NCBI RefSeq assembly: GCF_000473245.1
Contig: NC_022524.1
Location: 1,698,501-1,762,500, forward strand
DNA: 64,000 bases
Origin: Bacillus infantis NRRL B-14911
GTDB lineage: Bacteria; Bacillota; Bacilli; Bacillales; Cytobacillaceae
Direction: 5' to 3'
Shown here: one piece after another, positions 25,065 to 35,748 of the stretch
How positions within the stretch are numbered: position 1 is the stretch's first letter
Layout of the letters: each line of letters opens with the position of its first letter
Program-made: the position numbers and the translations under genes
The notes under the pieces: model-generated
The model's input: the letters and a program-made list of their open reading frames with translations, nothing else
What the model was told of the DNA's origin: nothing
Databases searched by the model: none

Positions 25065-27469
25065 ATATTGCGAGTGTCATAGTCGATGTGCCGGCCAAAC
25101 AGACTGACAGGGCCTTTGATTATAAGATCCCTGACAGCCTTATCGGGGCAATCAAGCCGGGTATGCGTGTCATAGTACCTTTTGGACCGAGAAAAATACA
25201 GGGATTCGTCATCGGCTTAAAGGACAGCTCTGATTTCGGCAAGCTGAAGGAGCTCATTGAGCCGATGGACCTGACGCCTGTTCTGAACACGGAGCTTCTT
25301 TCTCTCGGCAATTGGCTGACCAGCCATACTCTCAGCTATAAAATATCCGCCTTCCAGGCGATGCTGCCTGCAGCGCTTAAGGCGAAATATACGAAAAAGA
25401 TAAGGCCAGCCGGCGGCTTGGAAACAGCTTCTTTGCCGGAGGCTGTGCAGAGTGCTTTTGGAACCAGGGACGAGGTACTCTGGGAAGATGCTTCCAAAGC
25501 GGGGCTCCTGCCGCTTATGCAGAAAGAAGCGGATAAGGGGAACCTTGAGGTCATCTATGAAGTGAAGGAAAAGGTACGGAAGAAGAAGCTGAAGCATATT
25601 ATCCCTGCTGCACCGGAAAAGCTGATCAGCTTCAAAGAGGATCTGCCAGTCCAGGCTTCCAGGCAGAAAGAGGTCATCGATTATTTTATTGTTAATAATG
25701 GACCTGTTGAATTGCGCGAGCTTCTCCCCGCCCTGGGTGTTTCCGCTTCCACCATCAAAGGGCTCGTTCAAAAGGGCATACTTGCTGAAAAAGAAATGGA
25801 AGTCTACCGGGATCCCTATGAAGACCGGAACTTTGAGGCAACATCTCCCCTTACACTGACCCCTGAGCAGGATGCGGCCATCAGGCCAATCCTTTCGTCC
25901 ATTAATGAAACTGAGCACCATGTCTTCCTGCTGTACGGAGTCACTGGCAGCGGAAAAACCGAGGTTTACCTTCAATCCATTCAGCGCGTCCTTGAGCAGG
26001 GGCGGGAGGCGATTGTCCTTGTTCCCGAGATTTCCCTGACTCCGCAAATGGTGACCAGGTTTAAGGGCAGGTTCGGGAATCAGGTTGCCGTCCTCCACAG
26101 CGGGCTCTCTGCCGGCGAAAAATATGATGAGTGGAGAAAAATCCAGCGCAAGGAAGTGAAGGTTGTTGTCGGGGCAAGGTCTGCCGTTTTCGCCCCTTTC
26201 GAGAACCTTGGGATCATCATTATTGATGAAGAACATGAAAACAGCTATAAACAGGAAGAGAATCCCAGATATCATGCGAGGGATGCTGCGATTGAAAGGG
26301 CTCAGTACCACAGCTGCCCTGTTGTCCTCGGGAGTGCGACACCTTCGCTTGAGACCTTTGCAAGGGCCCAGAAGGGTGTCTATAAAAAGCTGGAGCTCAC
26401 CAAAAGGATGAACAGCCAGCCTCTCCCAAAGGTGGAAATCGTGGACATGCGGGAGGAATTAAGGGAAGGGAACCGCTCCATGTTCTCCCGCCAGCTTCTT
26501 GAAAAATTAAAGGACAGGCTGGAGAAGAAAGAGCAGACGGTACTTTTCCTCAATAAAAGGGGACATTCCTCTTTTGTCATGTGCAGAGACTGCGGATATG
26601 TCGTCAATTGCCCTAATTGCGATATCTCCCTTACTTACCACCAATACAGCCAGCAGATGAAATGCCATTACTGCGGCCATGAAGATCATGTCCCCCCTGT
26701 ATGTCCGGAATGCGGAAGCGAACATATCCGCTATTTCGGGACAGGCACGCAGAAGGTGGAAGAAGAACTTGGAAAAATCCTGCCTGAAGCCAGGGTTGTC
26801 AGGATGGACGTAGATACAACGAGCCGAAAAGGCTCCCATGAAAGGCTGCTGAACGAATTCCAGGAGGGGCATGCTGATATCCTCCTTGGAACGCAGATGA
26901 TAGCCAAGGGGCTTGACTTTCCGAATATTACACTTGTAGGTGTGCTTTCAGCGGATACAATGCTTCACCTCCCCGATTTCCGGGCGTCTGAAAAAACGTT
27001 CCAGCTTCTGACACAGGTGAGCGGAAGGGCTGGGCGTCATGAGCTGGAGGGAGAAGTGGTCATACAAACCTACACGCCTGAGCATTACAGCATCGAACTT
27101 GCCGGTGAGCAGGATTTCGAAAGCTTCTACCGGACAGAAATGATGGTGAGGAAGATGCATCAATATCCTCCCTTCTATTATATATCGCTCATCACTGTCA
27201 GCCATGAAGATTTAATGAAGGCAGTTTCGGTGACAGAAAAAATCACGCAGTTTGCTGCAGCAAGGCTGAGCCCGGAGGCTAACATCCTCGGCCCGGTGGC
27301 ATCGCCGATTCCGCGGATCAATAATAGATATCGCTATCAATGTCTGATAAAATACAAACGGGAACCCGGATTGGAAAAAGTATTAAAATCGGTTCTCGAC
27401 CATTATCAGCAGGAGATATCTGCAGGTTTGCAGATATCGGTTGATCTTAATCCCTATATTATGATGTAG
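25061..27469 (+). CDS. priA: Primosomal replication restart helicase PriA
   Basis: 802-residue DExH helicase that reloads the replisome at stalled forks. N-terminal DNA 3'-end-binding domain (about 1-105), winged helix, then helicase lobe 1 with Walker A VTGSGKTEVYL, DEEH in IIIDEEHENSYKQEE, and GSATPS. The zinc-binding insertion carries eight cysteines (CRDC, CPNC, CHYC, CPEC), followed by lobe 2 with GTQMIAKGLDFPN and QVSGRAGR. The ATG at 25061 overlaps the coaBC stop by 4 nt. All key motifs are intact and length is normal. The next gene starts 70 nt after the stop. Confidence 0.96.
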   Translation: MNIASVIVDVPAKQTDRAFDYKIPDSLIGAIKPGMRVIVPFGPRKIQGFVIGLKDSSDFGKLKELIEPMDLTPVLNTELLSLGNWLTSHTLSYKISAFQAMLPAALKAKYTKKIRPAGGLETASLPEAVQSAFGTRDEVLWEDASKAGLLPLMQKEADKGNLEVIYEVKEKVRKKKLKHIIPAAPEKLISFKEDLPVQASRQKEVIDYFIVNNGPVELRELLPALGVSASTIKGLVQKGILAEKEMEVYRDPYEDRNFEATSPLTLTPEQDAAIRPILSSINETEHHVFLLYGVTGSGKTEVYLQSIQRVLEQGREAIVLVPEISLTPQMVTRFKGRFGNQVAVLHSGLSAGEKYDEWRKIQRKEVKVVVGARSAVFAPFENLGIIIIDEEHENSYKQEENPRYHARDAAIERAQYHSCPVVLGSATPSLETFARAQKGVYKKLELTKRMNSQPLPKVEIVDMREELREGNRSMFSRQLLEKLKDRLEKKEQTVLFLNKRGHSSFVMCRDCGYVVNCPNCDISLTYHQYSQQMKCHYCGHEDHVPPVCPECGSEHIRYFGTGTQKVEEELGKILPEARVVRMDVDTTSRKGSHERLLNEFQEGHADILLGTQMIAKGLDFPNITLVGVLSADTMLHLPDFRASEKTFQLLTQVSGRAGRHELEGEVVIQTYTPEHYSIELAGEQDFESFYRTEMMVRKMHQYPPFYYISLITVSHEDLMKAVSVTEKITQFAAARLSPEANILGPVASPIPRINNRYRYQCLIKYKREPGLEKVLKSVLDHYQQEISAGLQISVDLNPYIMM

Positions 27470-27539
27470 ACGGGGATTAATGGTTATGAGTTTCGGGGAT
27501 TTTGTTGAAAATAGAGAAAAAGACATTGGAGGCAATGAT

Positions 27540-28025
27540 TTGGCCGTTAGAAAAATAGTTACTTATCCAGCAGAGATACTTGAAGAGCCGTGCGAGACGG
27601 TTACTGAATTCGATAAGAAGCTTGTGAAGCTTTTGAATGATATGTATGATACGATGATAGAGTTTGACGGCGTAGGGCTTGCCGCCCCCCAGATCGGGAT
27701 CAGGAAAAGAATCGCCGTCGTTGATATTGATGATGAAAACGGGACGATTGAGCTCATCAATCCGGAAATCATTGAAACAGGCGGGGAGCAGACAGGCCCT
27801 GAGGGATGTCTGAGCTTCCCCGGACTGTATGGAGAAGTGACAAGACCGTTCACTGTTAAAATAAAAGCCCAGGACAGAAAAGGAAAAAGCTTCACACTGG
27901 AGGCAGATGATTTTCTGGCAAGGGCGATTCAGCATGAAATCGATCATTTGGATGGTGTCCTGTTTACTTCAAAAGTGAACAGATACCTGGAAGAAGAAGA
28001 GTTGGAAGGGTTGGAAAGCGAATGA
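27540..28025 (+). CDS. def: Peptide deformylase
   Basis: 161-residue metalloenzyme that removes the N-formyl group from new proteins. The three family motifs are present: [18 protein letters not shown] (metal Cys) and QHEIDHLDG (HExxH). I chose the TTG at 27540 because GGAGG lies at 27528-27532, 7 nt upstream, and the protein then begins [14 protein letters not shown], like B. subtilis Def. An in-frame ATG at 27480 would add 20 unrelated residues and has no ribosome site. The stop overlaps fmt by 4 nt, so formyl-transfer and deformylation are co-expressed. Confidence 0.94.
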   Translation: MAVRKIVTYPAEILEEPCETVTEFDKKLVKLLNDMYDTMIEFDGVGLAAPQIGIRKRIAVVDIDDENGTIELINPEIIETGGEQTGPEGCLSFPGLYGEVTRPFTVKIKAQDRKGKSFTLEADDFLARAIQHEIDHLDGVLFTSKVNRYLEEEELEGLESE

Positions 28026-28978
28026 CAAAAATCGTATTTATGGGAACACCGGATTTCTCAGTGCCTATCTTAAAGCAATTAATATCGGAAGGCTATAATG
28101 TGATTGCAGCGGTAACGCAGCCGGACAGGCCGGTCGGCAGGAAAAGAGTCCTGACGCCCCCTCCCGTCAAGGCGGAAGCTGTAAAGCAGGGAATCCCTGT
28201 CTACCAGCCCGAGAAAATCCGCGTAAAAGAGGAGCTGGAGAAGATCCTGGCCCTTGAGCCTGACCTGATCGTCACAGCTGCATTTGGCCAGATTTTGCCG
28301 AAGGAGCTGCTGGATTACCCTAAATACGGCTGCATCAATGTTCATGCTTCCCTGCTTCCTGAGCTGAGGGGCGGCGCACCGATCCATTATTCGATCATCC
28401 AGGGGAAAGAAAAGACAGGCATCACCATCATGTATATGGCTGAAAAGCTGGATGCAGGCGATATTCTGACACAGGCTGAGGTTAAAATCGATGAGCAGGA
28501 TACAGCTGGATCTCTGTTCGATAAGCTGAGCGCTGCGGGGGCAGCACTTCTGTCAGAGACACTTCCCAAGCTGCTAAAGGGTGAACTCGAGCCAATTCCC
28601 CAGAATGATGAAGAGGCGACATTTGCTTATAATATAAAAAGAGAGCAGGAACAGGTAGATTGGACCAAGACTGGTGAAGAGATATACAACCATATCCGCG
28701 GCATGAATCCCTGGCCTGTTGCTTTTACCACTCTTGACGGGTCAGTAGTGAAACTGTGGAGCTCTGCAAAAGTCGGCTTGAAGGAAAAAGCCCTTCCCGG
28801 AACAGTTGTCGGGATTGAAAAAGATGGCTTTATCGCGGCAGCCGGGAATATGACCGGCATTAAGATTACCGAGCTGCAGCCGGCAGGAAAGAAAAAAATG
28901 TCCGGAGAACAATTTCTCCGCGGTGCAGGCTCTTCCCTGAGCATCGGCACTGTGCTGGGAGAACAGCATGGCGAATAA
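28022..28978 (+). CDS. fmt: Methionyl-tRNA formyltransferase
   Basis: 318-residue enzyme that formylates initiator Met-tRNA with 10-formyl-tetrahydrofolate. The N-terminal domain has [13 protein letters not shown], the tRNA-contacting loop [21 protein letters not shown], and the catalytic block [21 protein letters not shown]. The C-terminal oligonucleotide-binding domain starts near residue 205. It overlaps def (4 nt) and rsmB (11 nt). Length is typical. Confidence 0.96.
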   Translation: MTKIVFMGTPDFSVPILKQLISEGYNVIAAVTQPDRPVGRKRVLTPPPVKAEAVKQGIPVYQPEKIRVKEELEKILALEPDLIVTAAFGQILPKELLDYPKYGCINVHASLLPELRGGAPIHYSIIQGKEKTGITIMYMAEKLDAGDILTQAEVKIDEQDTAGSLFDKLSAAGAALLSETLPKLLKGELEPIPQNDEEATFAYNIKREQEQVDWTKTGEEIYNHIRGMNPWPVAFTTLDGSVVKLWSSAKVGLKEKALPGTVVGIEKDGFIAAAGNMTGIKITELQPAGKKKMSGEQFLRGAGSSLSIGTVLGEQHGE

Positions 28979-30314
28979 AAATGTGCGCGAGGCAGCGGTA
29001 GAGCTGCTGGAAGCGATCGAAAAAAACCAGTCATACAGCAATCTCCTCCTGAACAGCAGCATCAAGAAAAACGATATCAGCAGCAAAGATGTCGGGCTCC
29101 TTACTGAGCTTGTCTACGGAACCCTGCAAAGGAAAATGACCCTTGATTATCAAATGGAGCCATTCCTTAAGAATCCCAAGAAACTTGAAAGCTGGGTGAG
29201 GCAGCTGCTCAGGATCACTTTTTACCAGATGATCTATCTGGATAAAATCCCTGACCGTGCCGCTATCTATGAAGCGGTGGAAATAGCCAAGCGCAAAGGG
29301 CATAAAGGTATTTCCGGGATGGTGAATGGCGTGCTGAGAAGCCTCCAGAGGCAGGGTGCCCGCAGTCTCGACAGCATCAAAGACAGTGTGGAAAGGCTGG
29401 CAATGGAAACGAGCCATCCGCTCTGGCTTGTCAAAAGATGGGTCGACCAGCTCGGGTTTGAACGCGCAAAAGAAATGTGCGAGCTTAATCTGACAGCTCC
29501 CATGCAGACAGGAAGGGTCAACCTTATGAAAGTAAGCATGGATGAATGCATGGCGATGCTGGAAGAAGAAGGCTACCTAGTAGAAGCCAGCCCTGTCATA
29601 CCCGAGGCAGTCAAAAGCAAAAAAGGGAATCTTGCTCATTCACGGGCATTCAAGGAAGGCTATCTGAGCATCCAGGATGAAAGTTCTATGCTTGCGGCAT
29701 ATGCCCTGGGAGCAGAAAAGGATAATCATGTTCTTGATGCCTGTGCCGCTCCGGGCGGGAAAACAACCCATATTGCCGAAAAGCTTGGAAATACAGGACA
29801 AGTCATCTCCCTTGACCTGCATGAACATAAGGTTAAGCTTATTGCTGACAATGCCAGAAGACTGGGACTGTCAAATATCGAGACAAAGGCGATGGACAGC
29901 AGGACAGTACAGGAACACTTCAATGCGGGCTCTTTTGACCGCATCCTGCTTGACGCCCCATGTTCAGGCCTTGGTGTAATGAGGCGGAAGCCTGACATGA
30001 AATACACTAAAAAAGAAGAAGATATCATGCACCTGCAGAAGGTGCAGCTCAAACTGCTGGAAGCAGTCGCCCCTTTGCTGAAGGACGGGGGAACCCTTGT
30101 CTACAGCACATGTACAGTGGATCGGGAAGAAAACGAAAACGCCGTGAGGCAATTCCTTGATTCACATCCCGAATTCTCCGGCGACCATTCCTTAGCAGAG
30201 AGACTGCCTGATGCAGTGAAAGCATTGGCAAAAGATTTTGAACTACAAATATTGCCCCAGGACCTGGGGTCGGACGGCTTTTATATAGCCAGCCTGAGAA
30301 AGAAGGTGCAGTAG
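28968..30314 (+). CDS. rsmB: 16S rRNA cytosine-967 C5-methyltransferase
   Basis: 448-residue S-adenosylmethionine (SAM)-dependent methyltransferase of the RsmB/NOL1 family. The N-terminal NusB-like RNA-binding domain (about 1-140: [52 protein letters not shown] in part) is followed by the catalytic domain with SAM motif [18 protein letters not shown], motif [17 protein letters not shown] and motif [15 protein letters not shown]; the two cysteines are the usual catalytic pair. The target base is assigned from the family. It overlaps fmt by 11 nt, and its TAG shares a base with the rlmN GTG. Confidence 0.95.
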   Translation: MANKNVREAAVELLEAIEKNQSYSNLLLNSSIKKNDISSKDVGLLTELVYGTLQRKMTLDYQMEPFLKNPKKLESWVRQLLRITFYQMIYLDKIPDRAAIYEAVEIAKRKGHKGISGMVNGVLRSLQRQGARSLDSIKDSVERLAMETSHPLWLVKRWVDQLGFERAKEMCELNLTAPMQTGRVNLMKVSMDECMAMLEEEGYLVEASPVIPEAVKSKKGNLAHSRAFKEGYLSIQDESSMLAAYALGAEKDNHVLDACAAPGGKTTHIAEKLGNTGQVISLDLHEHKVKLIADNARRLGLSNIETKAMDSRTVQEHFNAGSFDRILLDAPCSGLGVMRRKPDMKYTKKEEDIMHLQKVQLKLLEAVAPLLKDGGTLVYSTCTVDREENENAVRQFLDSHPEFSGDHSLAERLPDAVKALAKDFELQILPQDLGSDGFYIASLRKKVQ

Positions 30315-31402
30315 TGGAAAACGTTAAAACAACAGAGAAGAAGCAGACAGCCGAGCAAAAACCATCCATCTATTCATTGCAGCTCGATGAGCTGAAGGAT
30401 TGGCTCAAGGAAAATAACGAGAAGGCATTCCGTGCCGCCCAGATTTTCGAATGGCTTTACCAGAAACGGGTGGCATCATTCGAAGATATGACAAACCTCT
30501 CAAAAGCTTTGAGAGATAAACTGAATGAAACCTTTACCCTGACGACATTAAAAACACTTATCCAGCAGACCTCTTCGGATGGAACAATCAAGTTTCTGTT
30601 CGAGCTTCATGACGGCTATTCCATCGAAACCGTTTTGATGCGCCACGAATACGGAAATTCCGTCTGTGTGACAACCCAGGTGGGCTGCCGGATAGGCTGT
30701 ACATTCTGCGCTTCCACACTCGGAGGATTAAAACGTAATTTAGAAGCAGGAGAAATCGTTGCCCAGGTCGTAAAAGTACAACAGGCACTTGATGAAACGG
30801 ATGAAAGGGTCAGCTCTGTTGTCATCATGGGCATCGGCGAGCCATTTGACAATTATGATCATATGATGTCTTTCCTAAGAATCATCAACCATGATGACGG
30901 GCTCAATATCGGAGCGCGCCATATTACGGTTTCAACAAGCGGGATCATTCCGAAAATCTACAAATTTGCAGATGAAAACATGCAGATCAACTTCGCAGTT
31001 TCCCTGCATGCGCCAAACACGGAAATCCGCAGCAGGCTGATGCCGATCAACCGTGCATATAAACTGCCGGACCTGATGGAAGCCATCCGCTATTATGTCG
31101 ATAAAACGGGCAGGCGGGTAAGCTTTGAATATGGCTTGTTCGGGAGTGTGAATGACCAGGTGGAGCATGCTGAGGAGCTGGCTTCTCTGATTAAAGGGCT
31201 GAAATGCCACGTGAACCTGATTCCAGTCAATTATGTGCCTGAAAGGGATTATGTAAGAACACCGAAGGATCAGATCTTTGCTTTTGAAAAAGCGCTGAAG
31301 AACAGAGGTGTGAACGTGACCATCCGCCGTGAGCAGGGCCATGATATTGATGCAGCATGCGGCCAGCTCCGTGCGAAGGAGCGCAAAGAAGAGACGAGGT
31401 GA
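30314..31402 (+). CDS. rlmN: Dual-specificity 23S rRNA/tRNA adenine C2-methyltransferase
   Basis: 362-residue radical-SAM enzyme that methylates A2503 of 23S rRNA and A37 of some tRNAs in characterised relatives. The iron-sulfur motif CRIGCTFC lies near residues 125-132 (C-x3-C-x2-C), and the methyl-carrying cysteine is in [11 protein letters not shown] near residue 349. The block [13 protein letters not shown] is the SAM-contacting GEP motif. The start is GTG at 30314, sharing one base with the rsmB stop; AAGGTG lies just upstream. It is followed by prpC after 4 nt. Confidence 0.95.
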   Translation: MENVKTTEKKQTAEQKPSIYSLQLDELKDWLKENNEKAFRAAQIFEWLYQKRVASFEDMTNLSKALRDKLNETFTLTTLKTLIQQTSSDGTIKFLFELHDGYSIETVLMRHEYGNSVCVTTQVGCRIGCTFCASTLGGLKRNLEAGEIVAQVVKVQQALDETDERVSSVVIMGIGEPFDNYDHMMSFLRIINHDDGLNIGARHITVSTSGIIPKIYKFADENMQINFAVSLHAPNTEIRSRLMPINRAYKLPDLMEAIRYYVDKTGRRVSFEYGLFGSVNDQVEHAEELASLIKGLKCHVNLIPVNYVPERDYVRTPKDQIFAFEKALKNRGVNVTIRREQGHDIDAACGQLRAKERKEETR

Positions 31403-31406
31403 CAGA

Positions 31407-32168
31407 ATGAAAGCTGTCTTTATGACGGACAGGGGAAAGATCCGTCAGCATAATGAAGATAACGGCGGAATTTTTGTCAACCGCAGCGGGCAGCGCCATG
31501 CCATCGTAGCCGATGGCATGGGCGGCCACCGTGCGGGTGACGTTGCCAGTGAGATGACCCTCCTGAAGCTGAAGGAGCTCTGGGAAGGCAATGCAGGGAT
31601 TGAGACACCTGAGCAGGCTGAAGAATGGCTTAGGACCAATATCGGAGAAGTGAATGCCCTGTTGTTCGAACATTCAAAGAATAACAGTGAATGCGAGGGC
31701 ATGGGGACGACCATTGTTGCCGCCATTGCGACCGGCCTGTTTGCCACCATTGCCAATATTGGCGACAGCAGGGGTTACATATTGAATGAATCTGGGTTCA
31801 AGCAGCTGACAGAAGATCATTCCCTTGTGAATGAGCTCCTCCGGTCAGGCCAGATTACAAAAGAAGATGCAGAGCATCACCCCCGGAAGAATGTTTTGCT
31901 GAGAGCACTTGGAACAGAAGAAAAGGTACAGATGGACACCAGGACCATCGTATTTGAGGAAGAAGATCTGCTGCTTCTCAGTTCGGATGGATTGACAAAT
32001 AAGGTTTCAGAGCAGGAGATGCATGAAATCCTTGCCGGGGAGAAAAAGCTCGATGATAAGGCAGCGGATCTGATCCGGCTTGCCAATGACAACGGCGGTG
32101 AGGACAATATCACCCTTGTGATTGTCGAGTTCATGGATGCCGGCAGCTCTGGTGATACAGAATGCTGA
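31407..32168 (+). CDS. prpC: PP2C-type protein phosphatase PrpC
   Basis: 253-residue metal-dependent Ser/Thr phosphatase that opposes the kinase PrkC. Metal-binding motifs: RQHNEDNGG near the start, VADGMGGHRAGDVAS, IGDSRGY, LLSSDGLTNKV and NGGEDNITLV. The start at 31407 follows GAGGTG (31396-31401) and gives MKAVFMTDRGK; the in-frame ATG at 31329 lies in rlmN. The stop overlaps the kinase gene by 7 nt, matching the phosphatase-kinase pair that senses muropeptides in B. subtilis. Confidence 0.95.
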   Translation: MKAVFMTDRGKIRQHNEDNGGIFVNRSGQRHAIVADGMGGHRAGDVASEMTLLKLKELWEGNAGIETPEQAEEWLRTNIGEVNALLFEHSKNNSECEGMGTTIVAAIATGLFATIANIGDSRGYILNESGFKQLTEDHSLVNELLRSGQITKEDAEHHPRKNVLLRALGTEEKVQMDTRTIVFEEEDLLLLSSDGLTNKVSEQEMHEILAGEKKLDDKAADLIRLANDNGGEDNITLVIVEFMDAGSSGDTEC

Positions 32169-34138
32169 TTGGTAAAAGAATAAGCGGCCGCTATAAGATT
32201 TTGGATATGATCGGCGGCGGCGGGATGGCGAATGTTTATCTGGCGCATGACATGATCCTGGACCGCGATGTGGCCGTAAAGATCCTGCGCCTGGATTTTG
32301 CTGAAAATGATGAATTCATCAGGAGATTCCACCGTGAAGCGCAATCGGCTACAAGCCTCGCACATCCGAATATAGTGAGCATCTATGACGTCGGCGAAGA
32401 AGATTCAATCTATTATATTGTCATGGAATATGTGGAAGGGCAAACACTCAAACAGTATATACAGCAGCATTCCCCTGTACCCGTTGACACGGCACTGGAT
32501 ATTATGAAACAGCTTCTTTCCGCTATTTCCCACGCCCATCAGCATCATATTGTGCACAGGGACATCAAGCCGCATAATATCCTGGTTGACCGGCTCGGGA
32601 ATGTGAAAATTACAGATTTCGGGATTGCCATGGCCCTGAGTTCAACAAGCATCACCCAGACCAACTCTGTGCTTGGCTCTGTCCATTATCTATCCCCTGA
32701 ACAGGCAAGAGGGGGGATGGCCAATAAGAAATCGGATATATACTCCCTTGGAATTGTGATGTTTGAGCTTCTGACCGGCAGGCTGCCGTTTTCAGGAGAG
32801 TCGGCGGTTTCCATCGCGCTTAAGCATCTTCAGTCCGAAACCCCTTCATTAAGAAGGTGGAATCCGTCTATTCCCCAAAGCGTTGAGAATATCGTCCTGA
32901 AGGCAACTGCGAAGGACCCCTTCCACCGTTATGAAAATGTAGAGGATATGGAGGAAGATATCAGGACCGCCCTTGAACCGGGCAGAATGAATGAGAAGAA
33001 ATTTTCGGTGCCTGATGATGATGATGCCACCAAAGCGATTCCGGTGATCACAAGCGATCGCCCCTATCAGAATATGGACGAAACGCGCGTACATGAAAAA
33101 GATGATAAAGGCTCTTCAGCGGGTCCGGCTCCTGCTGCCAAAAAACAAAAGAAAGATAAGAAAAAGAAAAAGAAGTGGCCGATTGTCCTTGTTTCTCTTT
33201 TTCTCTTCTTTGTTGTAATGGGAGTACTGGCCCTGACAGTCCTTCCTGAGCTGTTTCTGCCAAAGGAAATCGAGGTTCCTGATGTGGCAGGGGAAACGAT
33301 TGAGGATGCCACATCCATACTGACAAAAGCAGGTTTTGAGGTGGAAGATCCGGTCGAGATTAATGATGAAGAGGTAGAAGAGGGACTCGTTATCAAAACC
33401 GATCCGAAAGCCGGCAGGATGGCGAAGGAAGAATCCAGTATAACGATATATTTAAGTTCCGGGAAAGAGAAGTTTGAAATGTCGGACTATACCGGAAGAT
33501 CCTTTGAAGAGGTCGAAAGCCTCCTCGAGAAAGAGGGCTTTACACAAATCACCCGGGAGGACGCCAATAATGAGGATGAGCCTGAAGGTACAATCCTTGA
33601 GCAGTCAATCGATGAAGGGGAAGAAGTAATCCCTGGCGAAACCGGGATCGAGTTCACCGTAAGCAGTGGACCCGCACCCATTGTCCTGAAGGATCTTACT
33701 GGTCTGAATCTAAAGGGAGTTCAGGATTATGCCGAATCAACGGGACTGAAGATCGATACATCAAAAGAAGAGTACCATGATACAGTTGAAAAAGGCCTCG
33801 TCATCAGCCAGTCGCAGCCCGCAGGAACTGAGCTTGGCAAAGGTTCAGGCCTGTCAGTCACCTTCTCAAAAGGCAAGGAAGAGATTCCTCCAAAAACAGT
33901 GCCCGTAGAAATCACGATACCATATGAGCCTGAGGAAGAAGGGGAGCCGCAGGAAATCCAGATCCTTGTGGAAGATATGAATAATAAGATGACAGCGCCT
34001 TTTGATACCTTCTACATTACGGAAGAACGTAAGTATAATATGGAACTATTGATACAGGAAGGCAGCAAAGCGTATTATAAAGTTCTGAGAAACAGCCAGC
34101 AGATTATTGATGAAGAAGTCGATTATCCCGGGAACTAA
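32162..34138 (+). CDS. prkC: Membrane Ser/Thr kinase PrkC with PASTA domains
   Basis: 658-residue eukaryote-like kinase. The cytoplasmic kinase domain covers about residues 1-275 with GGGGMANVYLA, catalytic Lys40 (VAVKIL), HRDIKPHNIL and DFGIAM; the activation loop carries several Thr/Ser. A charged linker (KKQKKDKKKKKKW) leads to one membrane segment at about 339-364 (IVLVSLFLFFVVMGVLALTVL). Three PASTA repeats follow outside the cell (about 370-570: VPDVAGETIEDATSIL, MSDYTGRSFEEVESLL, LKDLTGLNLKGVQDYA), then a beta-rich C-terminal domain. In B. subtilis it senses peptidoglycan fragments and promotes germination. Overlaps prpC. Confidence 0.96.
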   Translation: MLIGKRISGRYKILDMIGGGGMANVYLAHDMILDRDVAVKILRLDFAENDEFIRRFHREAQSATSLAHPNIVSIYDVGEEDSIYYIVMEYVEGQTLKQYIQQHSPVPVDTALDIMKQLLSAISHAHQHHIVHRDIKPHNILVDRLGNVKITDFGIAMALSSTSITQTNSVLGSVHYLSPEQARGGMANKKSDIYSLGIVMFELLTGRLPFSGESAVSIALKHLQSETPSLRRWNPSIPQSVENIVLKATAKDPFHRYENVEDMEEDIRTALEPGRMNEKKFSVPDDDDATKAIPVITSDRPYQNMDETRVHEKDDKGSSAGPAPAAKKQKKDKKKKKKWPIVLVSLFLFFVVMGVLALTVLPELFLPKEIEVPDVAGETIEDATSILTKAGFEVEDPVEINDEEVEEGLVIKTDPKAGRMAKEESSITIYLSSGKEKFEMSDYTGRSFEEVESLLEKEGFTQITREDANNEDEPEGTILEQSIDEGEEVIPGETGIEFTVSSGPAPIVLKDLTGLNLKGVQDYAESTGLKIDTSKEEYHDTVEKGLVISQSQPAGTELGKGSGLSVTFSKGKEEIPPKTVPVEITIPYEPEEEGEPQEIQILVEDMNNKMTAPFDTFYITEERKYNMELLIQEGSKAYYKVLRNSQQIIDEEVDYPGN

Positions 34139-34158
34139 AAAGAATTAGGAGTGTTTGT

Positions 34159-35040
34159 ATGCCTGAAGGCAAAATCATTAAGGCATTAAGCGGATTCTAT
34201 TATGTGCTTAGCGGCGAAAGAACTGTGCAATGCAGGGGCAGGGGAGTGTTCAGGAAAAATAAGATCACACCCCTTGTCGGAGACAATGTCGTATATCAGG
34301 CAGATAACGACAGTGAAGGATATATCCTTGAAGTGAAAGAAAGAAAAAATGAACTGATCAGGCCTCCGATTGCCAATGTGGATCAGGCCATTCTTGTTTT
34401 TTCAGCTATTGAACCGGATTTCAGTACGGCTTTACTTGACCGTTTCCTTGTGCTGGTTGAATTTAACCATATCCAGCCGGTTATCTGCATCTCAAAAATG
34501 GATCTGGTAAATGAAGAAGAAAGAATGAAGATTGAGGACTACGCAGCTTCGTACAGGGACGCAGGCTATGATGTGCTGCTGACTTCTTCAGAAAATGGGA
34601 TCGGGATTGATGAACTGCTTCCTTTCCTTGAAAGAGGAATTTCGGTTTTTGCAGGGCAGTCGGGAGTTGGAAAGTCTTCTCTCCTCAATGCCCTCAGGCC
34701 GGAGCTGGAACTCAAAACGGACATCATTTCCTCACATCTGGGAAGAGGGAAGCATACAACACGCCACGTGGAGCTGATTGAAATCGGCCAGGGATTTGTT
34801 GCTGATACGCCGGGATTCAGTTCCCTTGAATTCACCGATATTGAAGCAGAAGAACTGAATTTCTGCTTCCCTGATATCAGGGAAAAAAGCGAGGCTTGCA
34901 AATTCCGTGCCTGCCTGCATATTTCCGAGCCGAAATGTGCGGTCAAAGCAGCGGTCGACAACGGAGAGATCCCGCAATACAGATATGAGCATTACAAAGA
35001 TTTCCTCCAGGAAATAAAAGATAGAAAGCCGAGGTATTAA
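34159..35040 (+). CDS. rsgA: Ribosome small-subunit maturation GTPase RsgA
   Basis: 293-residue circularly permuted GTPase that acts in late 30S assembly (CpgA/YloQ in B. subtilis). The N-terminal OB fold (about 1-65) comes first, then the G motifs in permuted order: G4 ISKMDLV near residue 113 precedes G1 [12 protein letters not shown] near 166, G2 and G3 [10 protein letters not shown]. The C-terminal zinc knuckle has [19 protein letters not shown] with a further Cys at EPKC. TAGGAG lies before the ATG at 34159. The next gene starts 1 nt after the stop. Confidence 0.96.
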   Translation: MPEGKIIKALSGFYYVLSGERTVQCRGRGVFRKNKITPLVGDNVVYQADNDSEGYILEVKERKNELIRPPIANVDQAILVFSAIEPDFSTALLDRFLVLVEFNHIQPVICISKMDLVNEEERMKIEDYAASYRDAGYDVLLTSSENGIGIDELLPFLERGISVFAGQSGVGKSSLLNALRPELELKTDIISSHLGRGKHTTRHVELIEIGQGFVADTPGFSSLEFTDIEAEELNFCFPDIREKSEACKFRACLHISEPKCAVKAAVDNGEIPQYRYEHYKDFLQEIKDRKPRY

Positions 35041-35041
35041 T

Positions 35042-35686
35042 ATGGTTAAGATTGCACCATCGATATTATCTGCTGATTTTTCCCGGCTGGGAGAAGAAAT
35101 CAAGGATGTAGAAAGGGGAGGGGCCGATTATATCCATGTGGATGTAATGGATGGCCATTTTGTCCCGAATATCACGATCGGCCCGCTGATTGTAGAGGCA
35201 GTCAGACCGATTACAAAGCTGCCGCTTGATGTGCATCTGATGATTGAAAATCCAGATCAGTATATCGAAGCCTTCGCCAAGGCAGGCGCCGATTATATTA
35301 CAGTCCATGCAGAAGCATCCAGGCATCTGCACCGGACGATCCATCTTATCAAGTCTTATGGTGTAAAAGCAGGCGTCGTCCTGAATCCAGCTACACCGGC
35401 AGAAGCTCTTAAGCATATCATCCAGGATATCGACATGGTCCTGCTGATGACAGTGAATCCTGGCTTTGGGGGCCAGAAATTCATTTCATCGGTGCTCCCG
35501 AAAATCAGGCAGGTAAAAGAAATGGCTGCAGAGCAGGGGCTGGATCTTGAAATTGAAGTGGATGGCGGTGTGAATGAGGAGACGGCTAAGCTCTGTATAG
35601 AGGCAGGCGCAAATGTCCTTGTCGCCGGTTCTGCCGTTTATAATCAGAAAGACCGTGCGAAAGCAATCGCAGCACTTAGAGGATAA
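35042..35686 (+). CDS. rpe: Ribulose-phosphate 3-epimerase
   Basis: 214-residue TIM-barrel enzyme that interconverts ribulose 5-phosphate and xylulose 5-phosphate in the pentose phosphate pathway. Signatures: [60 protein letters not shown] and the phosphate-binding [26 protein letters not shown] at the end. It begins right after rsgA, so translation is probably coupled, and ends the run that starts at coaBC; a hairpin terminator follows. Confidence 0.96.
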   Translation: MVKIAPSILSADFSRLGEEIKDVERGGADYIHVDVMDGHFVPNITIGPLIVEAVRPITKLPLDVHLMIENPDQYIEAFAKAGADYITVHAEASRHLHRTIHLIKSYGVKAGVVLNPATPAEALKHIIQDIDMVLLMTVNPGFGGQKFISSVLPKIRQVKEMAAEQGLDLEIEVDGGVNEETAKLCIEAGANVLVAGSAVYNQKDRAKAIAALRG

Positions 35687-35690
35687 AAAA

Positions 35691-35725
35691 AGAAAAGCCA
35701 GCTGAATGATTCGGCTGGCTTTTCT
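35691..35725. terminator. Terminator after rpe
   Basis: Near-perfect 16-bp inverted repeat: arms 35691-35706 and 35710-35725 (AGAAAAGCCAGCTGAA with TTCGGCTGGCTTTTCT), 3-nt loop, with A and T tracts built into the arms. The T tract is short, so efficiency is uncertain. Confidence 0.8.
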
Positions 35726-35748
35726 ATAAGCTAATTTATGAAAGACAG

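Noticed and set aside
25217-26311. 364-codon minus-strand open frame opposite priA
   Set aside because: priA is intact with all motifs; long antisense frames are common opposite such codon usage and the translated sequence shows no domain.
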